Source: Arachnia rubra (GTDB lineage: Bacteria; Actinomycetota; Actinomycetes; Propionibacteriales; Propionibacteriaceae). From it: a DNA stretch of 64,000 nucleotides. A program made the position numbers and the translations under genes. The notes beneath the pieces were generated by a model. It was not told the DNA's origin and searched no databases. It saw nothing but the letters and a program-made list of their open reading frames with translations. Positions 28,744 through 37,224 of this stretch are shown here, in pieces; position 1 is the stretch's first letter; the number at the start of each line of letters is the position of its first letter. Location: positions 1,302,001 to 1,366,000 of the forward strand of contig NZ_AP024463.1 in NCBI RefSeq assembly GCF_019973735.1. The letters are read 5' to 3'.

Positions 28744-29700
28744 ATGAGCCTGACCCTGGAAGAGGTTCGCCGAGTCCGGTTCCGGATGGCACGCCGCGGT
28801 GCCACCGGATACGAGGTCGGTGACGTCGACACTTTCATCGACAAGGTGGAGGAGTCGTTCGCTCAGTTCGAGAACGAGCGGGACCTGCTCCGCCGCGAGG
28901 TGGAAGCGGCCCGCACCACAGGGGACTCAGCCCCTGCGGGCAACGACGAGGCGCTGGCGGCCAAGGACCACGAGATAACCTCGCTCCGTACTGAGGTCGA
29001 GCGTCTACGCAACCAGGTCGCCCAGCAGGCCAAGCAGCAGCAGGCCCCCGTAGCCTCCCCCGGGCAGCTGGACGACAAGCGCGTGGCGCAGCTCACCCAG
29101 GACAACGAGCGCCTGCGTAGCGAGCTCGACCGCGCACGTCGTGAACTTGACGAGGCTCGCAGCAGCTCTCGTGTCAGCCACTTGTCCGGCAACACGGAGA
29201 CCCTCCAGGTAGCCACCCGCGAGGAGGCCACCCCGGCGGTCGTACGCCTGGTCTCTCTTGCCACAGAGCAGGCCGAGCGTCTCGTGGACGAAGCCAACAA
29301 CGAGGCTCAGCGCAAACTCAACGAGGCCAAACAGCAGGCCTACGAGATCACGACGGATGCCCGCACCCGAGCCGAGCGCATCGAGTCCGAGGCGCGTGTC
29401 ACTGCGGAGCAGATGACTCGCGACGCCCAGAGCCGGGCGGATCGCGTCAACGGCGAGGTGGATCGACGTCGCACTGAGCTGTTCGCCGAGCTCGAACGGG
29501 AGAAGGGCGTTCTCACCCAGAAGGTCGCCGCACTGCGCGGATTCGAAGCCACGTACCGCGAAAACATGCGCGGCTACCTGTCTCGGCATCTTGAGACCCT
29601 TGACCAGAACCTACCGGAGCCCTTGGACATCCCTGAGCTCGCCGAGCGCTCCCGGACGCCGCGTCTTGATGCCCTAGCTGCTCAGGACCGCCTGGCCTGA
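28744..29700 (+). CDS. divIVA: DivIVA/Wag31 polar growth and division protein
   Basis: A 318-residue coiled-coil scaffold. The N-terminal DivIVA domain begins MSLTLEEVRRVRFRMARRG and includes YEVGDVDTFIDKVEESF; the curvature-sensing loop is residues about 15-25. Two coiled-coil blocks follow (about 35-150 and 170-290), split by a Gln/Ser-rich region. In actinobacteria it organises cell-wall growth at the poles. ATG 28744 is chosen over 28708 because it gives the conserved N-terminus and has GGGAG seven bases before it. A 119-base gap from yggT probably holds its own promoter. Confidence 0.94.
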   Translation: MSLTLEEVRRVRFRMARRGATGYEVGDVDTFIDKVEESFAQFENERDLLRREVEAARTTGDSAPAGNDEALAAKDHEITSLRTEVERLRNQVAQQAKQQQAPVASPGQLDDKRVAQLTQDNERLRSELDRARRELDEARSSSRVSHLSGNTETLQVATREEATPAVVRLVSLATEQAERLVDEANNEAQRKLNEAKQQAYEITTDARTRAERIESEARVTAEQMTRDAQSRADRVNGEVDRRRTELFAELEREKGVLTQKVAALRGFEATYRENMRGYLSRHLETLDQNLPEPLDIPELAERSRTPRLDALAAQDRLA

Positions 29701-29725
29701 TAAGCACGCGAAAAGACGACTGGTT

Positions 29726-29761
29726 GATGGTCCGGCGAGGGTGTAATCTCGCCGGACCATC
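29726..29761 (+). terminator. Strong hairpin after divIVA
   Basis: GATGGTCCGGCGAG and CTCGCCGGACCATC form a perfect 14-bp stem with an 8-base loop, 26 bases after the divIVA stop. No U-run follows. This is the most stable hairpin I see in the window. Confidence 0.75.
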
Positions 29762-29782
29762 ACTTAACCCCCAAGGAAAACA

Positions 29783-30202
29783 ATGCCATCCACCAAACCT
29801 TCAGAGTCCGTGATTCTTCCCGTCCGCGGCGGTGAGGAGCCATGGACGGCGGAGGAGATCCAGGAGCAGCGAGAAGTCCTCGTCGAGGAGCTGGAGAGAC
29901 TCGACAAGAAGGTGGCCGCCACCGACAGCGAACTCAGTGATCTTCTCCTGCAGGGCAATGACGGTGCGGGGCGTGACCCTGCCGATGTCGGTTCCTCCAA
30001 CTTCGAACGGGACCAGGAGCTCTCCCTGGCGCAGAATGCCCGGGAGATGGCTGATCAGGCGAGGCTTGCCCTCCATCTATTCGACGAGGGGCAATACGGG
30101 CTCTGCGAAGTATGCGGTGAGCCGATCGGTAAGGGCAGGCTGCAGGTTTTCCCGCGGGCGACCATGTGCGTTGCCTGCAAGCAGCGCGAGGAACGGCGCT
30201 GA
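29783..30202 (+). CDS. TraR/DksA-type zinc-finger protein
   Basis: A 139-residue protein with a long acidic coiled-coil half (residues 20-105) and a C-terminal C4 zinc finger, Cys108-x2-Cys111-x17-Cys129-x2-Cys132 (CEVCGEP and CVACK). This is the DksA/TraR fold, whose members bind the RNA polymerase secondary channel; the DxxDxA tip motif is not clear, so a direct ppGpp co-regulator role is unproven. An AAGGAAA site precedes ATG 29783. It sits just upstream of lspA, as in many actinobacteria. Confidence 0.88.
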   Translation: MPSTKPSESVILPVRGGEEPWTAEEIQEQREVLVEELERLDKKVAATDSELSDLLLQGNDGAGRDPADVGSSNFERDQELSLAQNAREMADQARLALHLFDEGQYGLCEVCGEPIGKGRLQVFPRATMCVACKQREERR

Positions 30203-30693
30203 GCCGCAGGCTTCCTGCCCTGCTTGCTGTCGGTGTGGCGTTGCTGGGGCTGGGAGTAGATCAGGTTTCCAAGGGGGCGGTGCAGGCTAGTCTGACGCCT
30301 GGGCGCCCGGTCGACGTCGTCGGCACCTTCCTACGTTTCACGCTGACCTTCAATCCAGGGGCTGCCTTCAGTCTTGGCACCTCGATGACGCTGGTGCTCA
30401 GCATCTTCGCGATAACCGCCCTGCTGGCGTGTGTTTTCTTCGGCCTGGGCAGGATTCGCACGATGCCCCAGGCGGTCGCCCTCGGCCTGTTGATGGCAGG
30501 CATCTCGGGCAACCTGTATGACCGGCTTTTCCGGGCTCCCGGGCCTCTTCTCGGGCATGTGGTCGACTTCATCCAGCTTCCGCACTTCGCCATCTTCAAC
30601 GTGGCGGACATCTGTATCACCACCGCGGCGGGCCTGATCATCCTGCTCAGCTTCCGCGGCCCCAACGAGAAGAAAAAATCCGAGACGATATGA
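30199..30693 (+). CDS. lspA: Lipoprotein signal peptidase LspA
   Basis: A 164-residue aspartic membrane protease with four transmembrane helices that removes lipoprotein signal peptides after lipidation. The catalytic aspartates are visible: Asp108 in GNLYDRL and Asp137 in FNVADICI. The start is unclear. A CTG at 30199 overlaps the DksA-like stop as CTGA and has GAGGAA five bases upstream; the only conventional in-frame candidate upstream, GTG 30166, has no ribosome site and lies deep in the previous gene. The stop overlaps the next gene (ATGA). Confidence 0.9.
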   Translation: MSRRLPALLAVGVALLGLGVDQVSKGAVQASLTPGRPVDVVGTFLRFTLTFNPGAAFSLGTSMTLVLSIFAITALLACVFFGLGRIRTMPQAVALGLLMAGISGNLYDRLFRAPGPLLGHVVDFIQLPHFAIFNVADICITTAAGLIILLSFRGPNEKKKSETI

Positions 30694-31610
30694 CTGTGTT
30701 TCTGGTGCCGGATGCCCTGGCGGGGGAGCGGATTGATGTAGCCGCAGCCCGTGTGACGGGACACAGCCGCTCCCGTATCGCCGAGCTGATCGCCTCCGGT
30801 GGGGTGCTGCTGGATGGTGAGGCCGTCGGGAGGGCTTCCCGGACCGTGGCCGGTGGATCGATGCTGGAGCTGGTCACAGACCCCCGGCCCACCCATGCCG
30901 TGACCCGGCCGCGCCTCGCTGATGGGCTGGAGATCATCCACGAGGACAGGGACATCGTGGTGGTGGATAAACCAGCCGGTGTCGCCGCTCACCCGAGCCT
31001 GGGATGGGAAGGGCCGTCGGTCACGGAGCATCTCGCCGCGGCAGGGGTGGCCATCGCCACCTCAGGTGCTCCCGAACGACAGGGCGTGGTCTCACGGCTT
31101 GACGTCGGCACATCCGGTTTGATGGTGCTGGCCCGTTCCGAGCGGGCCTACTCGGTGCTGAAACAGGCTTTCCGGGACAAGGCGGTGGACAAGACCTACC
31201 AGGCGCTGGTGCAGGGACATCCTGACCCGTTCTCAGGAACCATCGATGCGCCCATCGGGCGACATCCTGGGCACGAATGGAAGATGGCGATAGTCGAAGG
31301 CGGCCGGGAGTCAGTGACGCACTACGAAGCTCTTGAGGCGCACCGGGCAGCGACCCTCGTCGAAGTCAGCCTGGAGACAGGGCGTACTCATCAGATCCGG
31401 GTTCACTTCGCCGCCATCGGGCATCCCTGCTGCGGGGATCCGCTATACGGGTCGGACCCGGTGCTTGCGAGCCGGCTCGGCTTGGAGCGACAGTGGCTAC
31501 ACGCCACCCGCCTGGCCTTCGAGCACCCGGTGGATGGGGACCGTGTGGAGTTCGAGTCGAAGCCGCCGCAGGACCTCGAACACGCCTTGGGTGAGGTGAG
31601 GGCGGGCTGA
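30690..31610 (+). CDS. RluA/RluD-family RNA pseudouridine synthase
   Basis: A 306-residue enzyme with an N-terminal S4 RNA-binding domain (residues about 8-70; [21 protein letters not shown]) and a pseudouridine synthase domain. The catalytic aspartate lies in [15 protein letters not shown] near residue 137; the family consensus is HRLDxxTSG, so the first residue differs. The C-terminal [17 protein letters not shown] motif is complete. The likely target is large-subunit rRNA (RluD-like), but the exact position cannot be read from sequence. It follows lspA with a 4-base overlap, the usual actinobacterial order. Confidence 0.92.
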   Translation: MTVFLVPDALAGERIDVAAARVTGHSRSRIAELIASGGVLLDGEAVGRASRTVAGGSMLELVTDPRPTHAVTRPRLADGLEIIHEDRDIVVVDKPAGVAAHPSLGWEGPSVTEHLAAAGVAIATSGAPERQGVVSRLDVGTSGLMVLARSERAYSVLKQAFRDKAVDKTYQALVQGHPDPFSGTIDAPIGRHPGHEWKMAIVEGGRESVTHYEALEAHRAATLVEVSLETGRTHQIRVHFAAIGHPCCGDPLYGSDPVLASRLGLERQWLHATRLAFEHPVDGDRVEFESKPPQDLEHALGEVRAG

Positions 31611-31620
31611 GCTCGTGAGG

Positions 31621-31626
31621 TAGGGT
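31621..31626 (+). promoter_or_regulatory. Leaderless-type -10 element of pyk
   Basis: TAGGGT followed by six bases and then the GTG start. This matches the spacing seen at polA, coaE and others here. No good -35 is visible; AGGG inside the element could also serve as a weak ribosome site. Confidence 0.5.
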
Positions 31627-31632
31627 GACGTC

Positions 31633-33063
31633 GTGCGTAAAGCAAAGATCGTTTGTACTCTTGGTCCGTCTGCCAATACGACTGACCGCCTCGTTGAACT
31701 CGTCAATGCCGGAATGAACGTTGCCCGCCTCAACATGAGCCATGGGGACTACGACGAGCACGAAGGCCGTCTTGCGGCTGTGAGGGAAGCCTCAAGGATC
31801 ACCGGCCGCACCCTGGGTGTCCTGGCTGATCTCCAGGGCCCCAAGATCCGTCTCGGCAAGTTCGCCGATGACCAGAAACACTACCTCGAACGCGGGGATC
31901 GTTTCACCATCACCACTGAAGACATCCTCGGTATCAAGGAGCGCTGCTCCACCACATTCAAGGGACTTCCTGGGGACGTCAAGCCCGGGGACCAGATCCT
32001 GATCGACGATGGCAAGGTGGGGATGCGTGCCCTGGAGGTCACCTCCACCGATGTGCTCTGTGAAGTCGTCGTCCCCGGTGAGGTGTCGAACAACAAGGGA
32101 ATCAACCTGCCGGGGGTCGCTGTCTCCGTCCCGGCCATGAGTGAGAAGGACGAGCGAGATCTGCGCTGGGCGCTCTCCAAGGACATCGACATGATCGCTT
32201 TGTCCTTCGTGCGTAGCGGCGATGACATCAAAAGGGTCCATGAGATCATGGACGAGGAGGGACGTCGGCTTCCGGTGATCGCGAAGCTGGAGAAGCCGCA
32301 GGCAATCGCGAACCTCCAGGAGATCGTCGATGCCTTCGATGCTTTTATGGTGGCCCGAGGCGACCTGGGTGTCGAGCTACCGCTCGAAGACGTTCCGCTA
32401 GTGCAGAAGCAGATCATCCGCGCTGCGCGCAAGTGGGCTAAACCGGTGATCGTCGCAACTCAGATGCTGGAGTCCATGATTTCCTCGCCGCGGCCCACTC
32501 GCGCGGAGGCGTCCGACGTCGCGAACGCGATCCTTGACGGGGCGGATGGCGTCATGCTCTCCGGTGAGACCTCGGTTGGCGACTACCCGGTGCAGGCCGT
32601 CCAGACCATGGCCCGGATCGTCGAGGCGACGGAGCACGATGGCCATGCCGAGATCCACACCATCGACTGGGATCCTCACACCACGGGGGGCGTCCTCGCG
32701 CATGCTGCCGTGGAGGTGACCCGGCGCGTCGGGGCACGTTACCTCGTGGCCTTCACCAAGTCCGGTGACACGGCCCGCCGACTGTCGAGGCTGCGCCCCT
32801 CACCGCCGTTGCTGGTGTTCACCCCCGAGGTGACCACCCGCCAGGCCATGACGCTGACCTGGGGGGTTGAGGCTCACATCACCCCGGACTTCACGGTCCA
32901 GGAGCAGATGGTGGAGACCGTCGATGCGTTCCTCCGGGAACGCGGCATGATCGAGGTCGGGGAGCGCATCGTCATCCTGTCCGGTTCTCCGATGGGGGTT
33001 CCCGGCAAGACGAACAACCTGCGCGTCCACAAGGTCAAGGCCAAGGGCGAGGCAGACGCCTGA
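31633..33063 (+). CDS. pyk: Pyruvate kinase
   Basis: A 476-residue glycolytic enzyme converting phosphoenolpyruvate and ADP to pyruvate and ATP. The N-terminus reads VRKAKIVCTLGPS and the catalytic segments MNVARLNMSHG, VIAKLEKPQAI (active-site Lys) and MVARGDLGVELP are present, with the regulatory C-terminal domain (residues about 345-476). The start is GTG 31633 with a -10-like hexamer directly upstream, suggesting a leaderless message separate from the rlu gene. It ends in a clear hairpin. Confidence 0.96.
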   Translation: MRKAKIVCTLGPSANTTDRLVELVNAGMNVARLNMSHGDYDEHEGRLAAVREASRITGRTLGVLADLQGPKIRLGKFADDQKHYLERGDRFTITTEDILGIKERCSTTFKGLPGDVKPGDQILIDDGKVGMRALEVTSTDVLCEVVVPGEVSNNKGINLPGVAVSVPAMSEKDERDLRWALSKDIDMIALSFVRSGDDIKRVHEIMDEEGRRLPVIAKLEKPQAIANLQEIVDAFDAFMVARGDLGVELPLEDVPLVQKQIIRAARKWAKPVIVATQMLESMISSPRPTRAEASDVANAILDGADGVMLSGETSVGDYPVQAVQTMARIVEATEHDGHAEIHTIDWDPHTTGGVLAHAAVEVTRRVGARYLVAFTKSGDTARRLSRLRPSPPLLVFTPEVTTRQAMTLTWGVEAHITPDFTVQEQMVETVDAFLRERGMIEVGERIVILSGSPMGVPGKTNNLRVHKVKAKGEADA

Positions 33064-33082
33064 ACCGACCGGAATCCGAGAC

Positions 33083-33113
33083 AGCGGGGAAGCCTATATC
33101 CAGGCTCCCCGCT
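33083..33113. terminator. Bidirectional terminator between pyk and tRNA-Leu
   Basis: AGCGGGG-A-AGCCT pairs with AGGCT-CCCCGCT: a 12-bp stem with one bulged A and a 6-base loop. It lies 20 bases past the pyk stop and 7 bases past the 3' end of the convergent tRNA, so it can serve both. Confidence 0.8.
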
Positions 33114-33119
33114 GCTTTG

Positions 33120-33204
33120 TACCCGGCAGGGGATTCGAACCCCTACGGCCCGTCAAGGCCAACTGATTTTGAGTCAGCCGCGTCTACCATTCCGCCACCC
33201 GGGC
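33120..33204 (-). tRNA. tRNA-Leu (anticodon CAA)
   Basis: On the minus strand the sequence folds as a class II tRNA: D-arm region GGCGGAATGGTAGACGC, anticodon stem GCTGA/TCAGT around the loop CTCAAAA (anticodon CAA, reading UUG), a long variable arm, and a T-arm AGGGG-TTCGAAT-CCCCT. CCA is not encoded. In my alignment the acceptor stem has a G1-U72 wobble and a G7-G66 mismatch, which is unusual. Confidence 0.93.
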
Positions 33205-33262
33205 AACAGGGACCATTGTGCCACAAATGCACGTTTCTTCGCCCAAACCCCTAGTGGCGCGC

Positions 33263-33268
33263 TAGAAT
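33263..33268 (+). promoter_or_regulatory. Putative -10 of the ANTAR regulator gene
   Basis: TAGAAT, close to the consensus, about 63 bases before the start codon. No convincing -35 hexamer is seen. Confidence 0.45.
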
Positions 33269-33331
33269 GCCTGCTGAATCCATGTCTTGGAGACCTAATC
33301 GGTCCACTCGAAGGGGAATGGAGCTAGAAGC

Positions 33332-33919
33332 ATGGGCCAGACGCGGCCAAAGAAGGTGCTCATCGCCGAGGATGAGGCGCTTATCCGCCTCGACTTGGTG
33401 GAGTTGCTGACCGACGAAGGTTTTGAAGTTGTGGGGCAGGCTATCAACGGTGAAGAAGCTGTGAAGCTTGCCCGGGAACTGGAGCCTGATCTGATCATCA
33501 TGGACGTGAAGATGCCGGGAATGGACGGCATCACCGCGGCCGAGATCATTGGGGAGGAACGTATTGCTCCTATCCTGATGCTCACAGCTTTCAGCGAGCG
33601 TGAGCTGGTTGAGCGAGCGCGCGACGCGGGGGTGATGGGGTATCTCGTCAAGCCTTTCGGAGCCAATGAGGTGGTGCCTGCCATCGAAGTCGCCATCGGG
33701 CGCTTCGCCGAGCTCAGGGCCATCGAGGAGGAGCTGGCGAACCTAGAGGACCGTTTCGAGTCCCGGAAGATCATCGACCAGGCCAAGGGCATGCTGCAGG
33801 AGGGACTGGGACTCACCGAGCCTGAGGCGTTCCGCTGGATCCAGAAGACCGCCATGGACCTGCGCAAGTCGATGCGCGAGGTCGCCGAAGGGGTTATCTC
33901 CCACAAACGGAAGAAGTGA
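33332..33919 (+). CDS. pdtaR: ANTAR-domain response regulator (PdtaR-like)
   Basis: A 195-residue response regulator. The receiver domain (residues 1-120) has the acidic pair EDE (13-15), phospho-acceptor Asp58 in IIMDVKMPG, and Lys107 in YLVKPFG. The C-terminal ANTAR domain (about 130-190; ESRKIIDQAKGMLQEGLGLTEPEAFRWIQ) binds paired RNA hairpins and prevents premature termination. It closely resembles mycobacterial PdtaR, the partner of the PdtaS kinase; no kinase gene is in the window. ATG 33332 has GGAG upstream. It stands as a single gene. Confidence 0.9.
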   Translation: MGQTRPKKVLIAEDEALIRLDLVELLTDEGFEVVGQAINGEEAVKLARELEPDLIIMDVKMPGMDGITAAEIIGEERIAPILMLTAFSERELVERARDAGVMGYLVKPFGANEVVPAIEVAIGRFAELRAIEEELANLEDRFESRKIIDQAKGMLQEGLGLTEPEAFRWIQKTAMDLRKSMREVAEGVISHKRKK

Positions 33920-33936
33920 CCGGCAGCTCCTGCCGG
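33920..33936 (+). terminator. Hairpin after the ANTAR regulator gene
   Basis: CCGGCAG, CTC loop, CTGCCGG: a perfect 7-bp stem directly after the stop codon, without a U-run. Confidence 0.5.
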
Positions 33937-34063
33937 CACGAATGGGCGCAATTGCACACCATTACCTCTGGTCCCTGGGCTATCGCTGGTGAGCACCACC
34001 GGCTCCTGCTTACCTACTGGAAAACGATTGACTCTGGGGGCTGGCCGTCTCTGGGCGGTGGTC

Positions 34064-34501
34064 TCACCGTTCCTGGAGCCGTGGTCTGTCGCGGGCCAGG
34101 GAGTCCTGTCCGCGTGGCGCGATCAGCTGGCAGGTGAGGCGGCCGACGGCGATCAGCTCTCCGGTGGAGTCGTAGATCTCCACCGTGTGGACGGTGGTTC
34201 TCCTGCCGAGACGGACGGGTGTGGTCTTTCCCGTGACCTTGCCCGAAATCGCGGGTCGCAGATGCGTCACGTTCAGGTCGACTCCCACCGCGATGCGTTC
34301 CGGCTGCGCGTGCATCGAGGCGGCAATTGAGGCCAGTCCCTCCACCAGAGCGGCGGTCGCCCCGCCGTGCAGCACCCCGGCGGGCTGTGTGTTGCCCGGT
34401 ACCGGCATGGTGCCGATCACCTCGTGGGAACTGGCCTGGATGATCTTGATTCCCAGTTTTTCATGCAGCGGGGAATGGGGCACCTCGGTGGCGTAGGTCA
34501 T
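34064..34501 (-). CDS. PaaI-family hotdog thioesterase
   Basis: A 145-residue single hotdog-domain protein. The PaaI-type motif HGGATAALVEGLASIAA is near residues 48-64, with the preceding asparagine in PGNTQPAGVLHGG; this pattern is typical of thioesterases that hydrolyse aryl- or hydroxyphenylacetyl-CoA and of MenI-type DHNA-CoA hydrolases. The specific substrate cannot be told. ATG 34501 is preferred: the 22-codon upstream extension runs into the divergent polA gene. No clear ribosome site is seen. It converges on the ANTAR gene. Confidence 0.85.
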   Translation of the reverse strand: MTYATEVPHSPLHEKLGIKIIQASSHEVIGTMPVPGNTQPAGVLHGGATAALVEGLASIAASMHAQPERIAVGVDLNVTHLRPAISGKVTGKTTPVRLGRRTTVHTVEIYDSTGELIAVGRLTCQLIAPRGQDSLARDRPRLQER

Positions 34502-34520
34502 GACCGTCAGTTTCGCACAG

Positions 34521-34526
34521 TAGATT
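34521..34526 (+). promoter_or_regulatory. Leaderless-type -10 element of polA
   Basis: TAGATT, six bases before GTG 34533, within a 31-base divergent intergenic region and with no Shine-Dalgarno. Confidence 0.55.
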
Positions 34527-34532
34527 GGGGGC

Positions 34533-37205
34533 GTGAATCGCCTGCTGCTCATCGACGGACACTCCATGGCCTACCGGGCCTTCTTCGCCCTGCCAGCTGA
34601 GAATTTCCAGACCTCGACGGGGCAGCACACGAATGCGGTGCATGGCTTCGTCTCTATGCTGATCGGGCTGCTGGCTGCGGAGAAGCCGAGCCATGTGGCT
34701 GTGGCCTTCGATGCAGGGAGGGAATCTTTCCGCAATGAGTCCTACCCGGACTACAAGGCCACCAGGAGTGCGTCGCCTCAGGAGTTCAGGGGGCAGGTGG
34801 AGCTGATCAAGGAGGTGCTCGATGGTCTGCGGATAGCGCACACCGAGCTTCCCGGCTACGAGGCGGACGACATCATCGCCACCCTTGCGACGCGTGCGGA
34901 GGCCGACGGCTATGAGGTGCTGATCTCCACAGGGGACCGGGATGCCCTGCAACTGGTCACCGACCGCACCACTGTGCTGTATCCGCGGAAGGGGGTCAGC
35001 GACCTGGCGCGGATGACGCCGTCCGCTGTGGAGGAGAAATACCTGGTGTCGCCGCGGCGCTACCCTGAGCTGGCCGCGCTGGTGGGGGAGACCAGCGACA
35101 ATCTGCCCGGGGTGCCCGGGGTCGGCCCCAAGACCGCGGCCAAATGGATCGCTGCCTACGACGGCCTCGAGAACATCATCGAGCGTGCCGGGCAGGTGCC
35201 GGGCAAAGCCGGGCAGTCGCTGCGAGAACATCTTGATGACGTGCGCCGCAACCGGCGCCTGAATCGCCTGCTGCGGGATCTTGAACTGCCTGTGGAGCTG
35301 CCACAGACCGAACGGCGTGACTGGGACCGGGAGGCCATCACGCAGTTGTTCGCTGCCCTGGAGTTCCGCACCCTGCGGGAACGGCTGTCCCAGCTCTACA
35401 GCGCCGGGGAAGAAGCGGGGGAGACCGGTGGGCATGAAACATTCAACGTGACCGGGAGAGCACTGAAAGCCGGTGAGGTGGCTGCCTGGCTGGAGGAACA
35501 CGCCACCGGTGAGGTGGCGCTGGCCTTCGTCGGCGATTGGGGATCGGGCACAGGAGACCTCCGTGGCATCGGACTGGCTGCCGCCGATGGGCCGGAGGCC
35601 TTCATCGACCCCAGCATCCTGACCCCAGCCGACGATGCCGCGGTGGCGCAGTGGCTGGCCAATGCCGACCGCCCCAAGGTGGTCCACGACGCAAAGGGAC
35701 CACGGCTCGCGGTCTGGGCCAGGGGTTGGGAGCTGCGTGGGGTCGTCCTCGACGTCGCGCTCGCAGCCTATCTCCTGCGTCCTGATGTGCGGGGTCAGGA
35801 ACTGACCGATCTGGTGCAGCGGCACCTGCACCGCGAACTGGTTGCCACCGCCGCCGCGGATCCCCAGGACTCGTTGTTCGAGGTGGACGAGGGGGCCACC
35901 GCCAGGACCGCCATGCTGAATGCCCGCGCTATCGCCGAGCTTGCCCGGGTGCTGCGCCCTGAGCTTGGGTCCCAGCCTGCAGCCGAGCTTCTGGAACGGG
36001 TTGAGCTGCCGTTGCAGCAGACCCTCGCTAGCTGCGAATGGATCGGCATAGCTGTCGACCGGGATGTCCTTGAGGGCTTGCACTCGGAGTTTGACTCCGC
36101 TGTGGTTGCGGCCCAGCAGGCAGCATGGGAGGTGCTGGGGCATGAGGTGAACCTGGGATCTCCCAAACAGCTGCAGTCGGTACTATTCGACGAACTCGAC
36201 ATGCCGAAGACCCGCCGCACGAAATCCGGATACACTACCGACGCCGAGGCGCTCGAATGGCTCTTCGAACGCACCCACCATCCCTTCCTGGAGCACCTAC
36301 TCGCGCACCGGGACCGGATCAGGCTAAGGCAGACCGTCGATGGCCTGCTGGCCGCTATCCAGCCAGATGGCCGCATCCACACCACCTACATGCAGACCAT
36401 CGCAGCGACAGGCCGGTTGTCCTCTACGGACCCGAACCTGCAGAACATCCCCATCCGCACGGAGCTGGGGCGGCGTATCCGCAGCGCCTTCGTGGCCGGT
36501 GAGGGATTCGAGGCGCTCATGAGCGCCGACTACTCGCAGATCGAGATGCGGCTGATGGCGCATGTCTCGGGTGATGAGGGACTGATCGCGGCTTTCAAAT
36601 CTGGGCGGGACTTCCATGCGGAGATGGCCGCCATCTTGTTCAGCGTCGATCCGGATGAAGTCACCGGGCAGATGCGGGCCCGGGTCAAGGCAATGAACTA
36701 CGGACTCGCGTACGGGCTGAGCGCGTATGGGCTGAGCACCCGTCTAGGGATCTCAGCCACGGAGGCGAGGGAGCTGATGGAGATCTATCAGGCCCGCGTC
36801 GGTGGTGTTCAGCGGTACCTGGCGGATGTGGTCGCCGACGCCAGGAAGAGGGGGTACACGTCTACTCTGCTGGGGCGCCGCCGCTACCTGCCGGATCTGA
36901 GCTCCGGCAACCGGCAGCGCCGTGAGATGGCGGAACGTGCGGCGCTGAACTCTCCGATCCAGGGGTCGGCTGCCGACATCATCAAGCTGGCGATGCTCGG
37001 TGTTGAACGGGCGCTAGCGGCCGCCGGGCTGCGTAGCCGCATGCTGTTGCAGGTCCATGACGAGCTCGTCCTGGAACTGTTTCCGGAGGAACGGGATGTG
37101 GTGGAACAGCTGGTACGCAAGGAAATGGGCACCGCCATGGAACTGGCGGTGCCCCTGGAGGTCTCGGTCGGGGTTGGCGACTCGTGGTTCACGGCGGCCC
37201 ACTGA
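34533..37205 (+). CDS. polA: DNA polymerase I
   Basis: An 890-residue three-domain repair polymerase. The 5'-3' nuclease domain (1-290) has the metal-binding carboxylates LIDGHSMAYRAFFA, AFDAGRESFR and GYEADDIIA. The middle 3'-5' exonuclease-like domain (310-500) lacks recognisable DxE carboxylates, so proofreading is probably absent, as in other actinobacteria. The polymerase domain has motif A SADYSQIEMR, motif B KAMNYGLAYG and motif C QVHDELV. Motif B has Tyr where E. coli has Phe762. The start is GTG 34533 with a leaderless-type promoter. Confidence 0.96.
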   Translation: MNRLLLIDGHSMAYRAFFALPAENFQTSTGQHTNAVHGFVSMLIGLLAAEKPSHVAVAFDAGRESFRNESYPDYKATRSASPQEFRGQVELIKEVLDGLRIAHTELPGYEADDIIATLATRAEADGYEVLISTGDRDALQLVTDRTTVLYPRKGVSDLARMTPSAVEEKYLVSPRRYPELAALVGETSDNLPGVPGVGPKTAAKWIAAYDGLENIIERAGQVPGKAGQSLREHLDDVRRNRRLNRLLRDLELPVELPQTERRDWDREAITQLFAALEFRTLRERLSQLYSAGEEAGETGGHETFNVTGRALKAGEVAAWLEEHATGEVALAFVGDWGSGTGDLRGIGLAAADGPEAFIDPSILTPADDAAVAQWLANADRPKVVHDAKGPRLAVWARGWELRGVVLDVALAAYLLRPDVRGQELTDLVQRHLHRELVATAAADPQDSLFEVDEGATARTAMLNARAIAELARVLRPELGSQPAAELLERVELPLQQTLASCEWIGIAVDRDVLEGLHSEFDSAVVAAQQAAWEVLGHEVNLGSPKQLQSVLFDELDMPKTRRTKSGYTTDAEALEWLFERTHHPFLEHLLAHRDRIRLRQTVDGLLAAIQPDGRIHTTYMQTIAATGRLSSTDPNLQNIPIRTELGRRIRSAFVAGEGFEALMSADYSQIEMRLMAHVSGDEGLIAAFKSGRDFHAEMAAILFSVDPDEVTGQMRARVKAMNYGLAYGLSAYGLSTRLGISATEARELMEIYQARVGGVQRYLADVVADARKRGYTSTLLGRRRYLPDLSSGNRQRREMAERAALNSPIQGSAADIIKLAMLGVERALAAAGLRSRMLLQVHDELVLELFPEERDVVEQLVRKEMGTAMELAVPLEVSVGVGDSWFTAAH

Positions 37206-37224
37206 GCCGCCAACCCCATCGGGA

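Noticed and set aside
34461..36143. 560-residue minus-strand open frame opposite polA
   Set aside because: Shadow of polA; no family features.
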